A stretch of 64,000 nucleotides of DNA, taken from Labilibacter marinus (GTDB taxonomy: Bacteria; Bacteroidota; Bacteroidia; Bacteroidales; Marinilabiliaceae). Of the stretch, positions 18,561 through 28,278 are shown piece after piece. Within the stretch, counting starts at the first letter, position 1; every line of letters begins with the position of its first letter. The notes below the pieces were generated by a model. That model did not search any database and was not told where the DNA came from. It saw nothing but the letters and a program-made list of their open reading frames with translations. Where the stretch lies: assembly GCF_001659685.2 (NCBI RefSeq), contig NZ_LXYE02000001.1:248001-312000 (forward strand), given 5' to 3'. Position numbers and translations under genes: made by a program.

Positions 18561-19709
18561 TTACTGGTTGTTATCGATAAATATTAATTCCATCGAAATA
18601 TTAGTGCGGTCTTTTCCTTTTACATTATATAGAGCAATAAATTCATTCGATTCTTCTATATATTTATCAGAGAATGCGACTAAGGAATCTGTATTGGTAA
18701 AATATTCAACCAAGGCAACTAGCCCGATGCCATGGTTAGAGAAAAACATCTTATGGCGTGTATTATTTGGGCCATTAAATACACCTACTAAGGCGAGTTC
18801 CTCATTCACCGATTTGGCATTTAAATGGTAGGTTTTGTTGTTGAGTATGTGCAGTAATTTATCAGGAACATTTAGTTTGCCATCCAACTTTAGTTTTATA
18901 TTGATAGCTAACTCATTAAATAAATCTATAAAGGCATGCTGTGTAAAATAAGCTCCTGCGTAAATGGTATTTTCTACTTTTACGGCTCGAATATTAAAAT
19001 CAGAAGTCGGTCGGATGGAAAAATCATATTTGTATAATGCCAGATATTGTGATATGGGCTTTATGATATATGAGTTCTCAAAATTTACAAAAGTAAAGCG
19101 ACCAGGTTTATAAGCATTGTATTTTGCTGGGTTATTATTTGTTCGCTCATAGAACTCTTTAGGAGAATTAATGCTGAAATCCCTGTGCCAGCCATTATTT
19201 CCAAATGCGGTGGGTCCATCATAGCCAAATACATCACCTAGGTATAAGGTGGTTTCATGCCCGTTTCTCAAGGTCTGTTGCCAAACTTTTTCGTTCGACT
19301 TACTAAAGAAAAATATGAAAGCGATAATAATTGCAATCACAGAAAATCCAAGTATGAAAACATTCCTTTTACGCTTAGGTTTAGCTTTACTTTTTTTAGT
19401 AAAAGATACACGATACTGGCCAGGTTCAATGGAAAGAATAATAGAGTCATTTATACCTTCGTCTTGGTAATATTGAATTAATCGCTTACGAAGGTGGGAT
19501 ATATTTACTCTAATGTTAACGTCATTCTTTTCGGGATTATATCTATTCCCAAATATTTCTAGGCCTATTGTAGTGGCACTAATTTCTTTGTTTTGGATGG
19601 TGCATTCAACTATATATTTTAAAAGAACCTTTGTTGTGGTGGCTTTAGTAAAAATCTTACTTTTTAAGATACACTCCAAGGTTTCGTACTTTTCCTGCTG
19701 ACTGACCAT
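18561..19709 (-). CDS. Membrane-anchored winged-helix transcriptional regulator, PUL-associated (copy 2)
   Basis: Paralogue of the protein at 9967-11142 with the same order: N-terminal winged-helix-like domain (ATTIGLEIFGNRYNPEKNDV, then NISHLRKRLIQYYQDEG and IEPGQYRVSF), a basic stretch (KKSKAKPKRKRN), one membrane helix (VFILGFSVIAIIIAFIFFFS) and a periplasmic region of about 250 residues ending in similar MELIFIDNNQ. The periplasmic parts have diverged more than the DNA-binding parts, as expected if each senses a different ligand. It is divergent from the GH117-GH2 pair. Regulator role is inferred from domain plan and position. Confidence 0.7.
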   Translation of the reverse strand: MVSQQEKYETLECILKSKIFTKATTTKVLLKYIVECTIQNKEISATTIGLEIFGNRYNPEKNDVNIRVNISHLRKRLIQYYQDEGINDSIILSIEPGQYRVSFTKKSKAKPKRKRNVFILGFSVIAIIIAFIFFFSKSNEKVWQQTLRNGHETTLYLGDVFGYDGPTAFGNNGWHRDFSINSPKEFYERTNNNPAKYNAYKPGRFTFVNFENSYIIKPISQYLALYKYDFSIRPTSDFNIRAVKVENTIYAGAYFTQHAFIDLFNELAINIKLKLDGKLNVPDKLLHILNNKTYHLNAKSVNEELALVGVFNGPNNTRHKMFFSNHGIGLVALVEYFTNTDSLVAFSDKYIEESNEFIALYNVKGKDRTNISMELIFIDNNQ

Positions 19710-19786
19710 TTACTTTACCTAATTTTTGGTGATATACAAAGGTAGTATTTCCAATTAAACATCTATACAGGCCAGTATAACTATAT

Positions 19787-19813
19787 GATACCTTTGGTTA
19801 TGGTAATGGTATC
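19787..19813. promoter_or_regulatory. Inverted repeat, possible operator in the GH117 promoter region
   Basis: GATACC (19787-19792) and GGTATC (19808-19813) form a short dyad with a 15-nt spacer in the divergent gap between the regulator and GH117. A TAAGTTTG box at 19898-19905 is a possible -7 element for GH117. Both are short and may be chance. Confidence 0.3.
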
Positions 19814-19948
19814 TGCAAGAGAGTTATAGCGTGTGCTTTTTACGGTAAAAGTAAGCGTAAAACTTTGTAAAAAGTATAGATATGTAGGCTTGTTTCGTAA
19901 GTTTGTTTTAGAGTTGATAAAACATTATTTTTTATAAAAACATAATTT

Positions 19949-21247
19949 ATGAATGTAAAGTCATTAAAAACTATTTTTCTAGTATCATGCAGCATATTAT
20001 TAGCTTGTACTCCAAAGGAGAAAATGCCGAATAAACCTTTTCCTATGAATATCGCAGATATTGAACCAGGAAGAGAAATGAGTTCAGCAATGAAAAGAAG
20101 TTTTGAGCATTATGAAGCTCCTCGTCTTTTAGATAATGAGTTATATACTAATTTTCTTTATACGGAATTAAAAGGTTTTGATTATAAGGATTTTGATGGA
20201 ACTATTTCGCGACGCGATCCGTCCAAAATAATTTTCGAGAATGGGAAGTATTATATTTGGTATACATATCGCCATACTGCCACAGCGCCTCAAGGCAGAA
20301 AACTAGCCAATGATTCTATTCCATCAACAGATTGGGATTTAGCAGAAATATGGTATGCAACGAGTATAGATGGCTTTACTTGGGAAGAGCAGGGTGTAGC
20401 TATTACCCGACCACAAAAGCCTCAACCTGGTTGGCGATCAGTAGCTACTGCCGATATTCTAAAATTTAATGACAAGTATTATTTATATTATCAAGCGTTT
20501 AACGCACCCAGCGGGACTTACGATGCAGATAAAGATGCATATGATATTTGCCCAGTAGCCATGTCGTACGCCGATTCTCCCGATGGTCCTTGGATTCCGT
20601 TAAATCAAGTAGTGATTCCTTTTGGAGAAAGTAACGATTGGGATTGGCGCGTTATTCACGACCCTATGCCTTTGGTACATGATGGTAAGATTTATTTGTA
20701 TTATAAATCGGGAATGGAGCAGCGCGATGCTAATGGTAAGCATTGGGATTGCTGGGGTTTAGCAATTGCAGATAAGCCAGAAGGCCCTTTTGTAAAACAT
20801 CCTTTAAGCCCAGTAATGAACTCAGGACACGAAACCATGCTTTTTCCTTTTCGCGAAGGTGTGGCTGCTATTGTAGGTACTGATGGAATAGAACATTATA
20901 CCATTCAATATGCTAAAGACTGGGTAAATTTTGAGGTGATGTCTGTTACCCAATTATTGCCAACTGCTGCTGGCGTTTTTTCACCAGATGCATTTGCAGA
21001 TGTGGCTAATGCTGATGGTATTACGTGGGGCTTATCTCATTTTATTAATGCAGGTAATAACTGGAAAAAGCAATGTAGTAAGTTAGGTAGATTCGATTGC
21101 GATTTAAGTTTGAGTACTAACGATAATAAAATGAAGAACTCCAATATATTGTTGCCTAACGACGTATATTTTAAATACGGTTTATCTGCCAAACAAAGAG
21201 AACGTATAAAACAGCAAAATGAAGATCTGCTTAATACTAATAAATAG
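19949..21247 (+). CDS. GH117 family (3,6-anhydro-L-galactosidase-like) lipoprotein
   Basis: A 432-aa lipoprotein (lipobox VSCSILLAC) followed by a five-bladed propeller with GH117 signatures: MKRSFEHYEAPRLLDNE, RRDPSKIIFENGKYYIWYTY, VIHDPMPLVHDGKIYLYYKS and NSGHETMLFPF, which carry the conserved Asp, His and Glu residues of the family. Characterised GH117 enzymes release 3,6-anhydro-L-galactose or L-galactose from agar and porphyran oligosaccharides. Its presence suggests a red-algal galactan or a polymer containing L-galactose. It starts sub-cluster (iii), divergent from the second membrane regulator. Confidence 0.87.
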   Translation: MNVKSLKTIFLVSCSILLACTPKEKMPNKPFPMNIADIEPGREMSSAMKRSFEHYEAPRLLDNELYTNFLYTELKGFDYKDFDGTISRRDPSKIIFENGKYYIWYTYRHTATAPQGRKLANDSIPSTDWDLAEIWYATSIDGFTWEEQGVAITRPQKPQPGWRSVATADILKFNDKYYLYYQAFNAPSGTYDADKDAYDICPVAMSYADSPDGPWIPLNQVVIPFGESNDWDWRVIHDPMPLVHDGKIYLYYKSGMEQRDANGKHWDCWGLAIADKPEGPFVKHPLSPVMNSGHETMLFPFREGVAAIVGTDGIEHYTIQYAKDWVNFEVMSVTQLLPTAAGVFSPDAFADVANADGITWGLSHFINAGNNWKKQCSKLGRFDCDLSLSTNDNKMKNSNILLPNDVYFKYGLSAKQRERIKQQNEDLLNTNK

Positions 21248-21337
21248 GTAGGAGAGGCTTTTAATTTATTTGTAAATACGAAATGTTAGTTAATTGGAGT
21301 ATTTAAATAAAGTAAAACTATAAGTAGGTAAAACGGC

Positions 21338-21415
21338 CATGAAAAACTTTACGTCCAGTTTTTTACAAAGGAGGATGATTAGATTTTTCTTGATGGTTTC
21401 ATTGTCAAATAAAAG
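21338..21415 (+). repeat. Copy 1 of an 80-bp leader-like repeat
   Basis: About 75% identical to 42601-42676, including 21 identical bases (21373-21393, starting GGATGATTAG). In both places it ends shortly before a start codon, with the identical block 35-38 bp upstream of the ATG. It may be a shared promoter/leader element or a mobile-element remnant. Confidence 0.5.
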
Positions 21416-21428
21416 ATAATTTAAACAG

Positions 21429-23213
21429 ATGAAAAATATACTATTAACAACCGTATTGTTTGCGGTATTCATGAATCTAGGTGCTCAGTCTTTTATGATT
21501 AATGCCTATGGGAGACAGGATAAACTTTCCTTAAACGGAAAATGGAATGCGATTATTGATCAATATAGTCGAGGTGAGAATAAGAAATTCTATTTAAATC
21601 AAACGGCCACGGAAGACACTAAGTTTTTTGAGTATGCTTTCGCGAATTCTATGCGTTTGGATGTTCCTGGAGATTTTAATTCTCAATATCCTGAGTTAAA
21701 GTATTATGAAGGTGATATTTGGTATCAACGATTTTTTGAAGCAGAAAAAAAGGATGGAAAAAGAGCGTTTATATATTTTGCTGGTGTAAGTTACGAAGCA
21801 AGTGTTTGGTTAAACGGTAAAAAAGTGGGCGTTCATGAAGGCGGTTTTACGCCTTTTCAGTTTGAAGTAACTGATATAATTAAGGAGGGTAGAAATGATG
21901 TGGTTGTAAAAGTGAACAATAATAGAAAGAAAGACCGCATTCCTGCAATGAACTTCGATTGGTGGAATTATGGCGGTATTCTACGTGATGTTTTTCTAGT
22001 ACAAACTCCAGGTACCTATATTCAAGATTATAAAGTTCAGCTTAAAAAAGGAGAGCAAAGAGTAATTAACGGTTATGTGCAGTTAAACGGAAAAGAATTA
22101 ACTCAGCAGCTTAATATCTCTATTCCAGAACTCAAAATTAGTAAAACCATTTCTACAGATAATAATGGATACGCATCTTTTGAAGTAAAAGCTAAGCCTG
22201 TGTTATGGGATCCTCAAAACCCAAAGTTGTATGAGGTGAAAATTACTACATCATCCAATGAATTAGTAAGTGATGAAATAGGATTTAGAACTATTGAAGT
22301 AGATGGAGCGAAAATTGTTTTAAATGGAGAATCTGTTTTTCTGAAAGGTATTAATTTTCATGAGGAAATTCCGCAACGTCTCGGAAGAGCTTATTCGCAA
22401 GCGGATGCTGCAATGATTATTGAGGAGGTAAACGCCTTGGGCTGTAATTTTATTCGCACAGCGCATTACCCACAAAATGAGCATATTGTTAAAATGGCAG
22501 AGAAAAAGGGGTTGATGATTTGGGAGGAGATTCCACTTTGGCAAGGTATCGATTTTAAAAATCCTGTAGTGCTAGAAAAAGCGATAAATATGTTGCGAGA
22601 AATGATTTATCGTGATAAAAATAGAGCAGGGGTTATTATTTGGAGTGTGGCTAACGAAACACGTCCAAATAACTATAGAAATAAGGTGTTGACTGATTTA
22701 ATTAACTTAACTCATGAATTGGATGATACCAGACTAGTAGGTGCTGCGTTTGATAATTCACGTTTTAATCCAGAGACTTCTACTGTTTTAATAAAGGATG
22801 ATATTTCTAAGATAGTGGATGTAATTGGGGTGAACGAATATTTTGGATGGTATGCACCTTGGCCAGTTGCACCTTCAGAAATGAAGTGGAATGTAGCTGC
22901 CGACAAACCGTTGATATTTACCGAATTTGGTTGTGAGAGTCTGTATGGTAAGACTGGGGATGGCAATAAAGCGCATTCTTGGAGTGAAGACTACCAGGAA
23001 GATTTGTACAAAAAGAACCTAGAGATGTTTAAGAATATCCCTAACCTTTGTGGTACTAGTCCTTGGGTATTATTCGATTTTCGTTCCCCATATCGTTGTC
23101 ACCCAACTAATCAAGAAGGCTGGAATAGAAAAGGCCTTTTATCCGATAAGGGCCAACGAAAAAAAGCTTGGTACATTATGAAAAAGTATTACAAAGAAAT
23201 GGAAGAGAAGTAA
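21429..23213 (+). CDS. GH2 family glycoside hydrolase (beta-glucuronidase/galactosidase-like)
   Basis: A secreted 594-aa GH2 enzyme close in size to beta-glucuronidases: signal peptide (about 1-19), sugar-binding domain with WYQRFFEAEKKDGKRAFIYF and WWNYGGILRDV, an Ig-like domain and a catalytic barrel. Both catalytic glutamates are present, acid/base Glu410 in IIWSVANETRP and nucleophile Glu499 in IFTEFGCES, in contrast to the larger GH2 at 11402. It follows GH117 after a 181-bp gap that contains the leader-like repeat, so it may have its own promoter. Confidence 0.9.
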   Translation: MKNILLTTVLFAVFMNLGAQSFMINAYGRQDKLSLNGKWNAIIDQYSRGENKKFYLNQTATEDTKFFEYAFANSMRLDVPGDFNSQYPELKYYEGDIWYQRFFEAEKKDGKRAFIYFAGVSYEASVWLNGKKVGVHEGGFTPFQFEVTDIIKEGRNDVVVKVNNNRKKDRIPAMNFDWWNYGGILRDVFLVQTPGTYIQDYKVQLKKGEQRVINGYVQLNGKELTQQLNISIPELKISKTISTDNNGYASFEVKAKPVLWDPQNPKLYEVKITTSSNELVSDEIGFRTIEVDGAKIVLNGESVFLKGINFHEEIPQRLGRAYSQADAAMIIEEVNALGCNFIRTAHYPQNEHIVKMAEKKGLMIWEEIPLWQGIDFKNPVVLEKAINMLREMIYRDKNRAGVIIWSVANETRPNNYRNKVLTDLINLTHELDDTRLVGAAFDNSRFNPETSTVLIKDDISKIVDVIGVNEYFGWYAPWPVAPSEMKWNVAADKPLIFTEFGCESLYGKTGDGNKAHSWSEDYQEDLYKKNLEMFKNIPNLCGTSPWVLFDFRSPYRCHPTNQEGWNRKGLLSDKGQRKKAWYIMKKYYKEMEEK

Positions 23214-23225
23214 CCTTTAGTGTAT

Positions 23226-23257
23226 AACTCTGTGGTTGTTTTAATAATCACGGAGTT
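23226..23257 (+). terminator. Weak hairpin after the GH2 gene
   Basis: AACTCTGTGGTT and AATCACGGAGTT pair with two G-U wobbles just after the GH2 stop. There is no strong T run, so termination is uncertain. Confidence 0.4.
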
Positions 23258-23311
23258 GTATGTTGTTGAATATTTCAAGATGGACTAGCAATCTAGAATT
23301 TTAAAATCTTA

Positions 23312-23641
23312 TTAGTAAAAGACGGTGGTAGATGCTCGAGTGGTTTTATAGCCAAAATAATTCCCTTTCTCATAGGGGATGAATTCTTCATTTTCAACAA
23401 AAAAAGTTAGGATCAAGAACTATAAAATGAAATGCCCCGTGATTGAAAGAATAGTATGATTTTTTCATGCCTAGATTTTATATAGCTACTTGTTTGGAGC
23501 ATATATCCATATCATGATTTCCCAGGGTGTGGTGCTTTGGGCCAGTAAAATCATTCCAATTATTTATAAATGCATCGTTTGCCTTTTGAGCACAGGATAT
23601 GCTAATTAGATAAATGAAAATAAGTATTTTTAATGTTTCAT
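23312..23641 (-). pseudogene. Decayed secreted calcineurin-like phosphoesterase
   Basis: Reverse translation of this gene-free stretch recovers broken fragments of a secreted phosphoesterase: a signal peptide and lipobox-like end (KILIFIYLISISCAQ), the metal-site motif LGNHDMD, then in another frame YYSFNHGAFHFIVLDPNFF, then after a further one-base slip in a T run, VENEEFIPYEKGNYF. The start ATG is out of frame by one base, and a stop follows the LGNHDMD block at 23478. At least two frameshifts and internal deletions make it non-functional. It is not one of the intact genes of this window. Confidence 0.75.
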
Positions 23642-23876
23642 CTAGATTTGTTTTGTGATGATTATGGGCGTTTACATCTGCGTAAAAGCAAGACTACAAG
23701 TGTATAGATTTCCTTTATCTTACCTTATAGGTGCTGTATATTATACTAATTCTTAAACCTGACTCAAGAAATTACTTAAATGACTTTCTCTTTATTTAAA
23801 GAGGAAGTGGAGTGTGTTGAATTCAACATATTCAGGTTAACTATGTTTCTCTAAAAAGAATATCAAATTTGTAAGT

Positions 23877-24332
23877 ATGAAAATACAAGCTCATTCACCC
23901 GAAGAATATATCAATCAACTACCAGATGATAGAAAAGAAGCAGTTATTAAGTTACGTAAAGTTATTTTAGAGAATATTCCCGATGGTTTTAAGGAAGAGA
24001 TTAGTTATGGTATGATCGGTTATGTAGTGCCGCATTCGTTGTATCCTGCAGGTTATCATTGCGACCCGAAGTTGCCGCTTCCGTTTACAAATATCGCATC
24101 GCAGAAGAATTTTGTGGCACTGTATCATTCAGGTATTTATGCAGATAAAGAAATACATGATTGGTTTGTGCAAGAATATCCAAAGCATTGTAAATATAAA
24201 ATGGATATGGGTAAAAGCTGCGTGCGGTTTAAAAAGATGAATGATATCCCTTACGAACTCATTGCTCAATTGATGCAAAAAATGAGTTCGCAGGAATGGA
24301 TTGATCTTTATGAAAAGAATATTAAACGCTAA
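23877..24332 (+). CDS. DUF1801 domain protein
   Basis: A 151-aa cytoplasmic protein with the DUF1801 pattern: YINQLPDDRKEAVIKLRKVI near the N-terminus, EEISYGMIGYVVP in the middle, and CVRFKKMNDIPYELIAQLM near the C-terminus. The family (YdhG/YdeI type) has no firmly established role, although iron or stress links have been proposed. It stands alone and converges with the next gene across 2 bp. Confidence 0.85.
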   Translation: MKIQAHSPEEYINQLPDDRKEAVIKLRKVILENIPDGFKEEISYGMIGYVVPHSLYPAGYHCDPKLPLPFTNIASQKNFVALYHSGIYADKEIHDWFVQEYPKHCKYKMDMGKSCVRFKKMNDIPYELIAQLMQKMSSQEWIDLYEKNIKR

Positions 24333-24334
24333 TG

Positions 24335-25492
24335 TTATTCAAACTCTAGTGTGAATTCCAATATTTCTGGTCGGTTTCCTAATCTTACAGGTGGTCCCCA
24401 GGTACCAAAACCAGTACTCACATAAAAGTGTGAATTACCTTTTTGCTTGTATCCTCTGCTAACTTCGAATAGTTTACTGGTGATATAGCCAAAAGGCCAA
24501 AGCTGACCATGGTGGGTATGTCCGCTAATCTGAAAGTCAATTCCTGCTTGTTGAGCTAGTTCTAGGTTATAGGGCTGATGATCTAGTAATATTAGAGGTT
24601 TAGAGTTGTCGATGTTTTCAACAAGCTCTTGCACTGTCTTTCGAGGCAGGTTAGTAAAAGCTGTTTTCTCTCTATCTTCTCGTCCTATAATATAAAAGCA
24701 ACTGTCTATTAAAACGGACTCATCTCGTAAAATTTTAATATCGTGACTTTCTAAATAGTTAACCGCATTATCTGCACCTCCAATATATTCGTGGTTGCCA
24801 GTGGAAGCATAAACACCCAAAGGTGCTTTAAGTTCCAGTAGATTCTTGCCTAAATTTTGCTTAATCACTGGTTTTACATCCTCATCAACAACATCGCCTG
24901 CAAACAGAATGATATCTGGTTTTAAGCTGTTAATGGTTTTAACGAGTTTTCCAGTTTTTCGGGGACCTATAATTGTACCTAGATGAATATCGGAAGCAGC
25001 AACAATCTTTACACTTTTTCGCTCATTTCCGGGTTTGTTTATTTTAATAGTTTGTTTTACAATTTTTGGCGTCCAGGCATTTATATGTCCTATCACTACC
25101 GTAACTACAACAATCCCTGTTACTACATATGTAGTTATTAGTTTTACTTGTAGATAGCTGTCACCTAGTTTTTCGGGTAAAAAGTTGAGTGCTATATTAC
25201 TCCATCTGATAATATCAATGGTAAAAATGAGTAAAACAAAATATAGCATTCCGGCAAACCAAAAAGCACCACTCCAGTGGATAAAGGATGAAACAGGAGA
25301 ATACCAAGCTTTTTCGAGGAATCGGCCAACAGGATAAGCAAGAACCAAAAACAACATAACACCTCTTAAATATGGAATTAATTGTGGCATGGCTTCAAGG
25401 CCTTGTAAACCTCGTTTATAAATATAGAAGTTAACTAAAAAGTGTATTCCAAGTATGATTGAAAAGAAGATTATAAAGCGCATATTTTTCAT
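24335..25492 (-). CDS. Membrane metallophosphoesterase (YkuE/YaeI-like)
   Basis: Several N-terminal membrane helices (about residues 5-155) are followed by a cytoplasmic-type calcineurin phosphoesterase domain with all metal motifs: SDIHLGTIIG, FAGDVVDE, TGNHEYIGG and SGHTHHGQLWP. Related enzymes act on phospholipid headgroups or other phosphate esters in the envelope. The ATG at 25492 is chosen over 25540 because the first 16 residues of the longer form are not hydrophobic and the first membrane helix follows at once. The substrate is not known. Confidence 0.85.
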   Translation of the reverse strand: MKNMRFIIFFSIILGIHFLVNFYIYKRGLQGLEAMPQLIPYLRGVMLFLVLAYPVGRFLEKAWYSPVSSFIHWSGAFWFAGMLYFVLLIFTIDIIRWSNIALNFLPEKLGDSYLQVKLITTYVVTGIVVVTVVIGHINAWTPKIVKQTIKINKPGNERKSVKIVAASDIHLGTIIGPRKTGKLVKTINSLKPDIILFAGDVVDEDVKPVIKQNLGKNLLELKAPLGVYASTGNHEYIGGADNAVNYLESHDIKILRDESVLIDSCFYIIGREDREKTAFTNLPRKTVQELVENIDNSKPLILLDHQPYNLELAQQAGIDFQISGHTHHGQLWPFGYITSKLFEVSRGYKQKGNSHFYVSTGFGTWGPPVRLGNRPEILEFTLEFE

Positions 25493-25654
25493 TGTATAAA
25501 TTGTATTTAACTCCAACTGTATTACAGCAGCTAAGTTCATAGAAATAACAAAGCGCTAATTTAAAAGTTTATAGTTTTATAGAGAATGGGATTGTAATAA
25601 TTAGGGTAAAATGATAATTCAAACGGTGAATATTAGGCCTGAGCTGTAAAAACA

Positions 25655-25686
25655 AAAAATCCTCAAGAGCTCTCCTGAGGATTTTA
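25655..25686 (-). terminator. Terminator of the S9 peptidase gene
   Basis: AAATCCTCA and TGAGGATTT flank a short loop; a T run follows on the minus strand, 23 bp after the stop at 25709. Confidence 0.7.
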
Positions 25687-25708
25687 GTTTTTATCATATG
25701 ATTTTCCA

Positions 25709-27796
25709 TTACTTCAAATACTCATCAAGCCATCTGAAGAACTCACGATGCCATAAAATTCCATTTTGAGGTGTTAATACCCAATGACTTTCTTCTGGGA
25801 AGTACAAAAAGCGTGCTGGCACATTTCTTAGTTGCGCGGTATTGTAGGCTCCCATGCCTTGTGTATATGGAATCCTAAAATCTTTTTCTCCATGGATTAC
25901 TAAAATAGGAGTATCCCAATTAGCTACAAATTTGTGTGGTGAATTAGCATAGGTGTTTTGAGCCACCTTATTATCCTTTTCCCAATAAGCTCCTTTCATG
26001 TCCCAATTTACAAAGAACATCTCTTCTGTAGTTGAGTACATTTGTTCAAAATTAAAAATGCCGCAATGCGAGATAAAAGCTTTGAATCGTTTGTCATGAT
26101 TCCCAGCTAACCAATAAACCGAGAATCCCCCGTAACTTGCACCAATAGCTCCTAATTTATTCTCATCCACAAATGGTTCTTTGGCTAATTCATCAATGGC
26201 ACTTAGGTAATCTTTCATATTCTGTCCGCCATAATCTCCACTGATTTGCTCATTCCATTCTTGTCCAAAACCTGGTAGACCTCTGCGATTAGGAGCAACG
26301 ATAATGTAATCGTTGGCTGCCATTAGCTGAAAGTTCCATCTTAAACTCCAATACTGACTAATAGTGGCTTGCGGGCCCCCTTGACAATATAGTAGGGTAG
26401 GGTATTTTTTATTCGGATCGAAATTTGGTGGGTAAATTACCCAAGTCTGCATTTTCTTATTGTCGGTAGTGGTAATCCATCTACTTTCAACCTTACCCAT
26501 TTTTAGCTGTGCTAACACATCCTTATTTACTGTAGATAAAGCCTTGTCTTCGCCAGTCTCGGTATTTACAATAAATATTTCAGTAGGATGATTCATGGTG
26601 GTTTTGGTTGCTACCAATTGTTTACCAACAGGAAATACTGAATTGTAGTTTTGTTGTCCCTTTGTAATTTGTGCAATTTCTTCAGAACCAATATTTACAT
26701 TGTATATTTGATATGGACCTAAGTGGTTACTCGTAAACCAAATCTTATCACTCTCTGAAGACCAAGCCAAGGCACCTGCATTTTGGTCGAAACCAAGCGT
26801 TAAATCTTTCTTTTCGCCAGTTGCCAAATCCATTAAAAATATTCTGTTTTTATCCGCTTCATAACCATCGCGTTCCATGCTTTCCCAAGCTAGGTATTTA
26901 CCATCCGGAGAAAAAGTTGGATTTAAGTCGTACCCATACATACCCTCCGTTAGGTTGGTAGTTTCGTTGTTATCGGTATTAAATAAATAAATATCCGCAT
27001 TGGTTGATGTAGCGTATTCTTTACCAGACAGTTTTTTACAACAATAGGCTAATTGTTTAGAATCCTTTGTCCAGGCTATCTGCTCAATTCCACCAAAGGG
27101 ATTAAGTGGAGAATCAAACTTTTCACCTTCCATGATGTCCGTCGCACTTGTTATTAATCCGTTACTAGCATCAGTTATATAAACATGGCTGTACGAACCA
27201 TCTTCCCAGTCATCCCAATGGCGATACATTAAGTCATCTTCTATGCGTGCGTTTGCATGAGGAAGGTCGGGGTACAAATCCTGAACATCTTCATCTAGTT
27301 TAACTTGAGCGGTATAAGCTAACTTTTTCATATCAGGAGAAAATACATATCCGGTTATTCCACCTTTAATGTTTGTAATCTGGCTTGTCTTAGAGGATTC
27401 TAGATGGAGTTTCCATAATTGCGTAGTTCCTGATTTTGAGGATAAATAGAAAATATCATCTCCGTTAGCAGAGTAACTAAGGCTGGATTCAGATTCTTTA
27501 GAATTGGTAATTTGAGTTGTTTCTGAACTAGCAATATTGGCTTTATATATGTCAGTGTAAGATTTGTTTTCCTTGATATCCGTATGTGCTACGGTATAAA
27601 TAACATCTTTGCCATTCGGCGAAACGCAAACGTTTCCCACTCTGCCAAGTTGCCATATGAGTTCTGGCGTAAGCCTGTCTCCATTTAGTTTAAGATTATT
27701 ATTGGTATAGCCAGATTCCGAACTAGTTGTATCGTCTGAATTACATCCTATTAATGCGAATAGGAATAATAGATAGAATAAATGTTTTTCCTTCAT
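25709..27796 (-). CDS. S9 family peptidase lipoprotein (dipeptidyl/oligopeptidase)
   Basis: A 695-aa exported protein with lipobox LFALIGC (lipid-anchored Cys18). Residues about 40-420 form a beta-propeller with repeated PD40-like blades (FSPDGKYLAWESME); the C-terminal alpha/beta-hydrolase carries the catalytic triad Ser554 (GASYGGF), Asp639 (HGEKDFRIPY) and His671 (EESHW). S9 peptidases cut short peptides, often after proline or alanine. It is probably a periplasmic peptide-scavenging enzyme. The gene stands alone. Confidence 0.92.
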   Translation of the reverse strand: MKEKHLFYLLFLFALIGCNSDDTTSSESGYTNNNLKLNGDRLTPELIWQLGRVGNVCVSPNGKDVIYTVAHTDIKENKSYTDIYKANIASSETTQITNSKESESSLSYSANGDDIFYLSSKSGTTQLWKLHLESSKTSQITNIKGGITGYVFSPDMKKLAYTAQVKLDEDVQDLYPDLPHANARIEDDLMYRHWDDWEDGSYSHVYITDASNGLITSATDIMEGEKFDSPLNPFGGIEQIAWTKDSKQLAYCCKKLSGKEYATSTNADIYLFNTDNNETTNLTEGMYGYDLNPTFSPDGKYLAWESMERDGYEADKNRIFLMDLATGEKKDLTLGFDQNAGALAWSSESDKIWFTSNHLGPYQIYNVNIGSEEIAQITKGQQNYNSVFPVGKQLVATKTTMNHPTEIFIVNTETGEDKALSTVNKDVLAQLKMGKVESRWITTTDNKKMQTWVIYPPNFDPNKKYPTLLYCQGGPQATISQYWSLRWNFQLMAANDYIIVAPNRRGLPGFGQEWNEQISGDYGGQNMKDYLSAIDELAKEPFVDENKLGAIGASYGGFSVYWLAGNHDKRFKAFISHCGIFNFEQMYSTTEEMFFVNWDMKGAYWEKDNKVAQNTYANSPHKFVANWDTPILVIHGEKDFRIPYTQGMGAYNTAQLRNVPARFLYFPEESHWVLTPQNGILWHREFFRWLDEYLK

Positions 27797-28278
27797 TTTA
27801 TGAAATATTTTAATATTTGTTTTTAACTACTTTGAAGTGTTGAAATTACATATTTTTAAAGGATTAAATAATGACATCTTTCATTGCTTCAATGATGAAG
27901 TTCGCACAACGCCACATTCTTATCTATATTCATTACAAATAACGTTATTTTATAACCTATACTGCATACTAGTTGTATTGAATAAAACATAAAGTATGCA
28001 ATGCATATTAATTTGGTATTAGATTATTTAACTCAATGGATGAATTGGTCAAGTTGTAGAGGTATAGTGAGTTAGTGTGTTTGTTTTATGCTTATTTATA
28101 TCTTTTAGTATAACAATGGTTAGTTATTACAAGCTTAAGCTATTTATTTGAGCTTTGTATTAAGTTAATGACAGAAACAATTTTGATGTAATAAATAAAG
28201 AAGGCTCCATCGGTGGGCTAAACCTTTGTATTAACCTGTCGTAACATAAGCTTACTGAATAAATAATAATAGGACCTT
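27797..28278. other. Intergenic region, promoter side of S9 peptidase and chemoreceptor
   Basis: This AT-rich 482-bp gap separates two divergent genes and should hold both promoters. A short imperfect dyad (TTCATTG/CAATGATGAA, near 27882-27900) was seen. No open reading frame, RNA gene or clear consensus promoter was recognised. Confidence 0.4.

Noticed and set aside
18478-18831. 117-aa plus-strand frame
   Set aside because: It lies antisense to the C-terminal part of the membrane regulator at 18561-19709.
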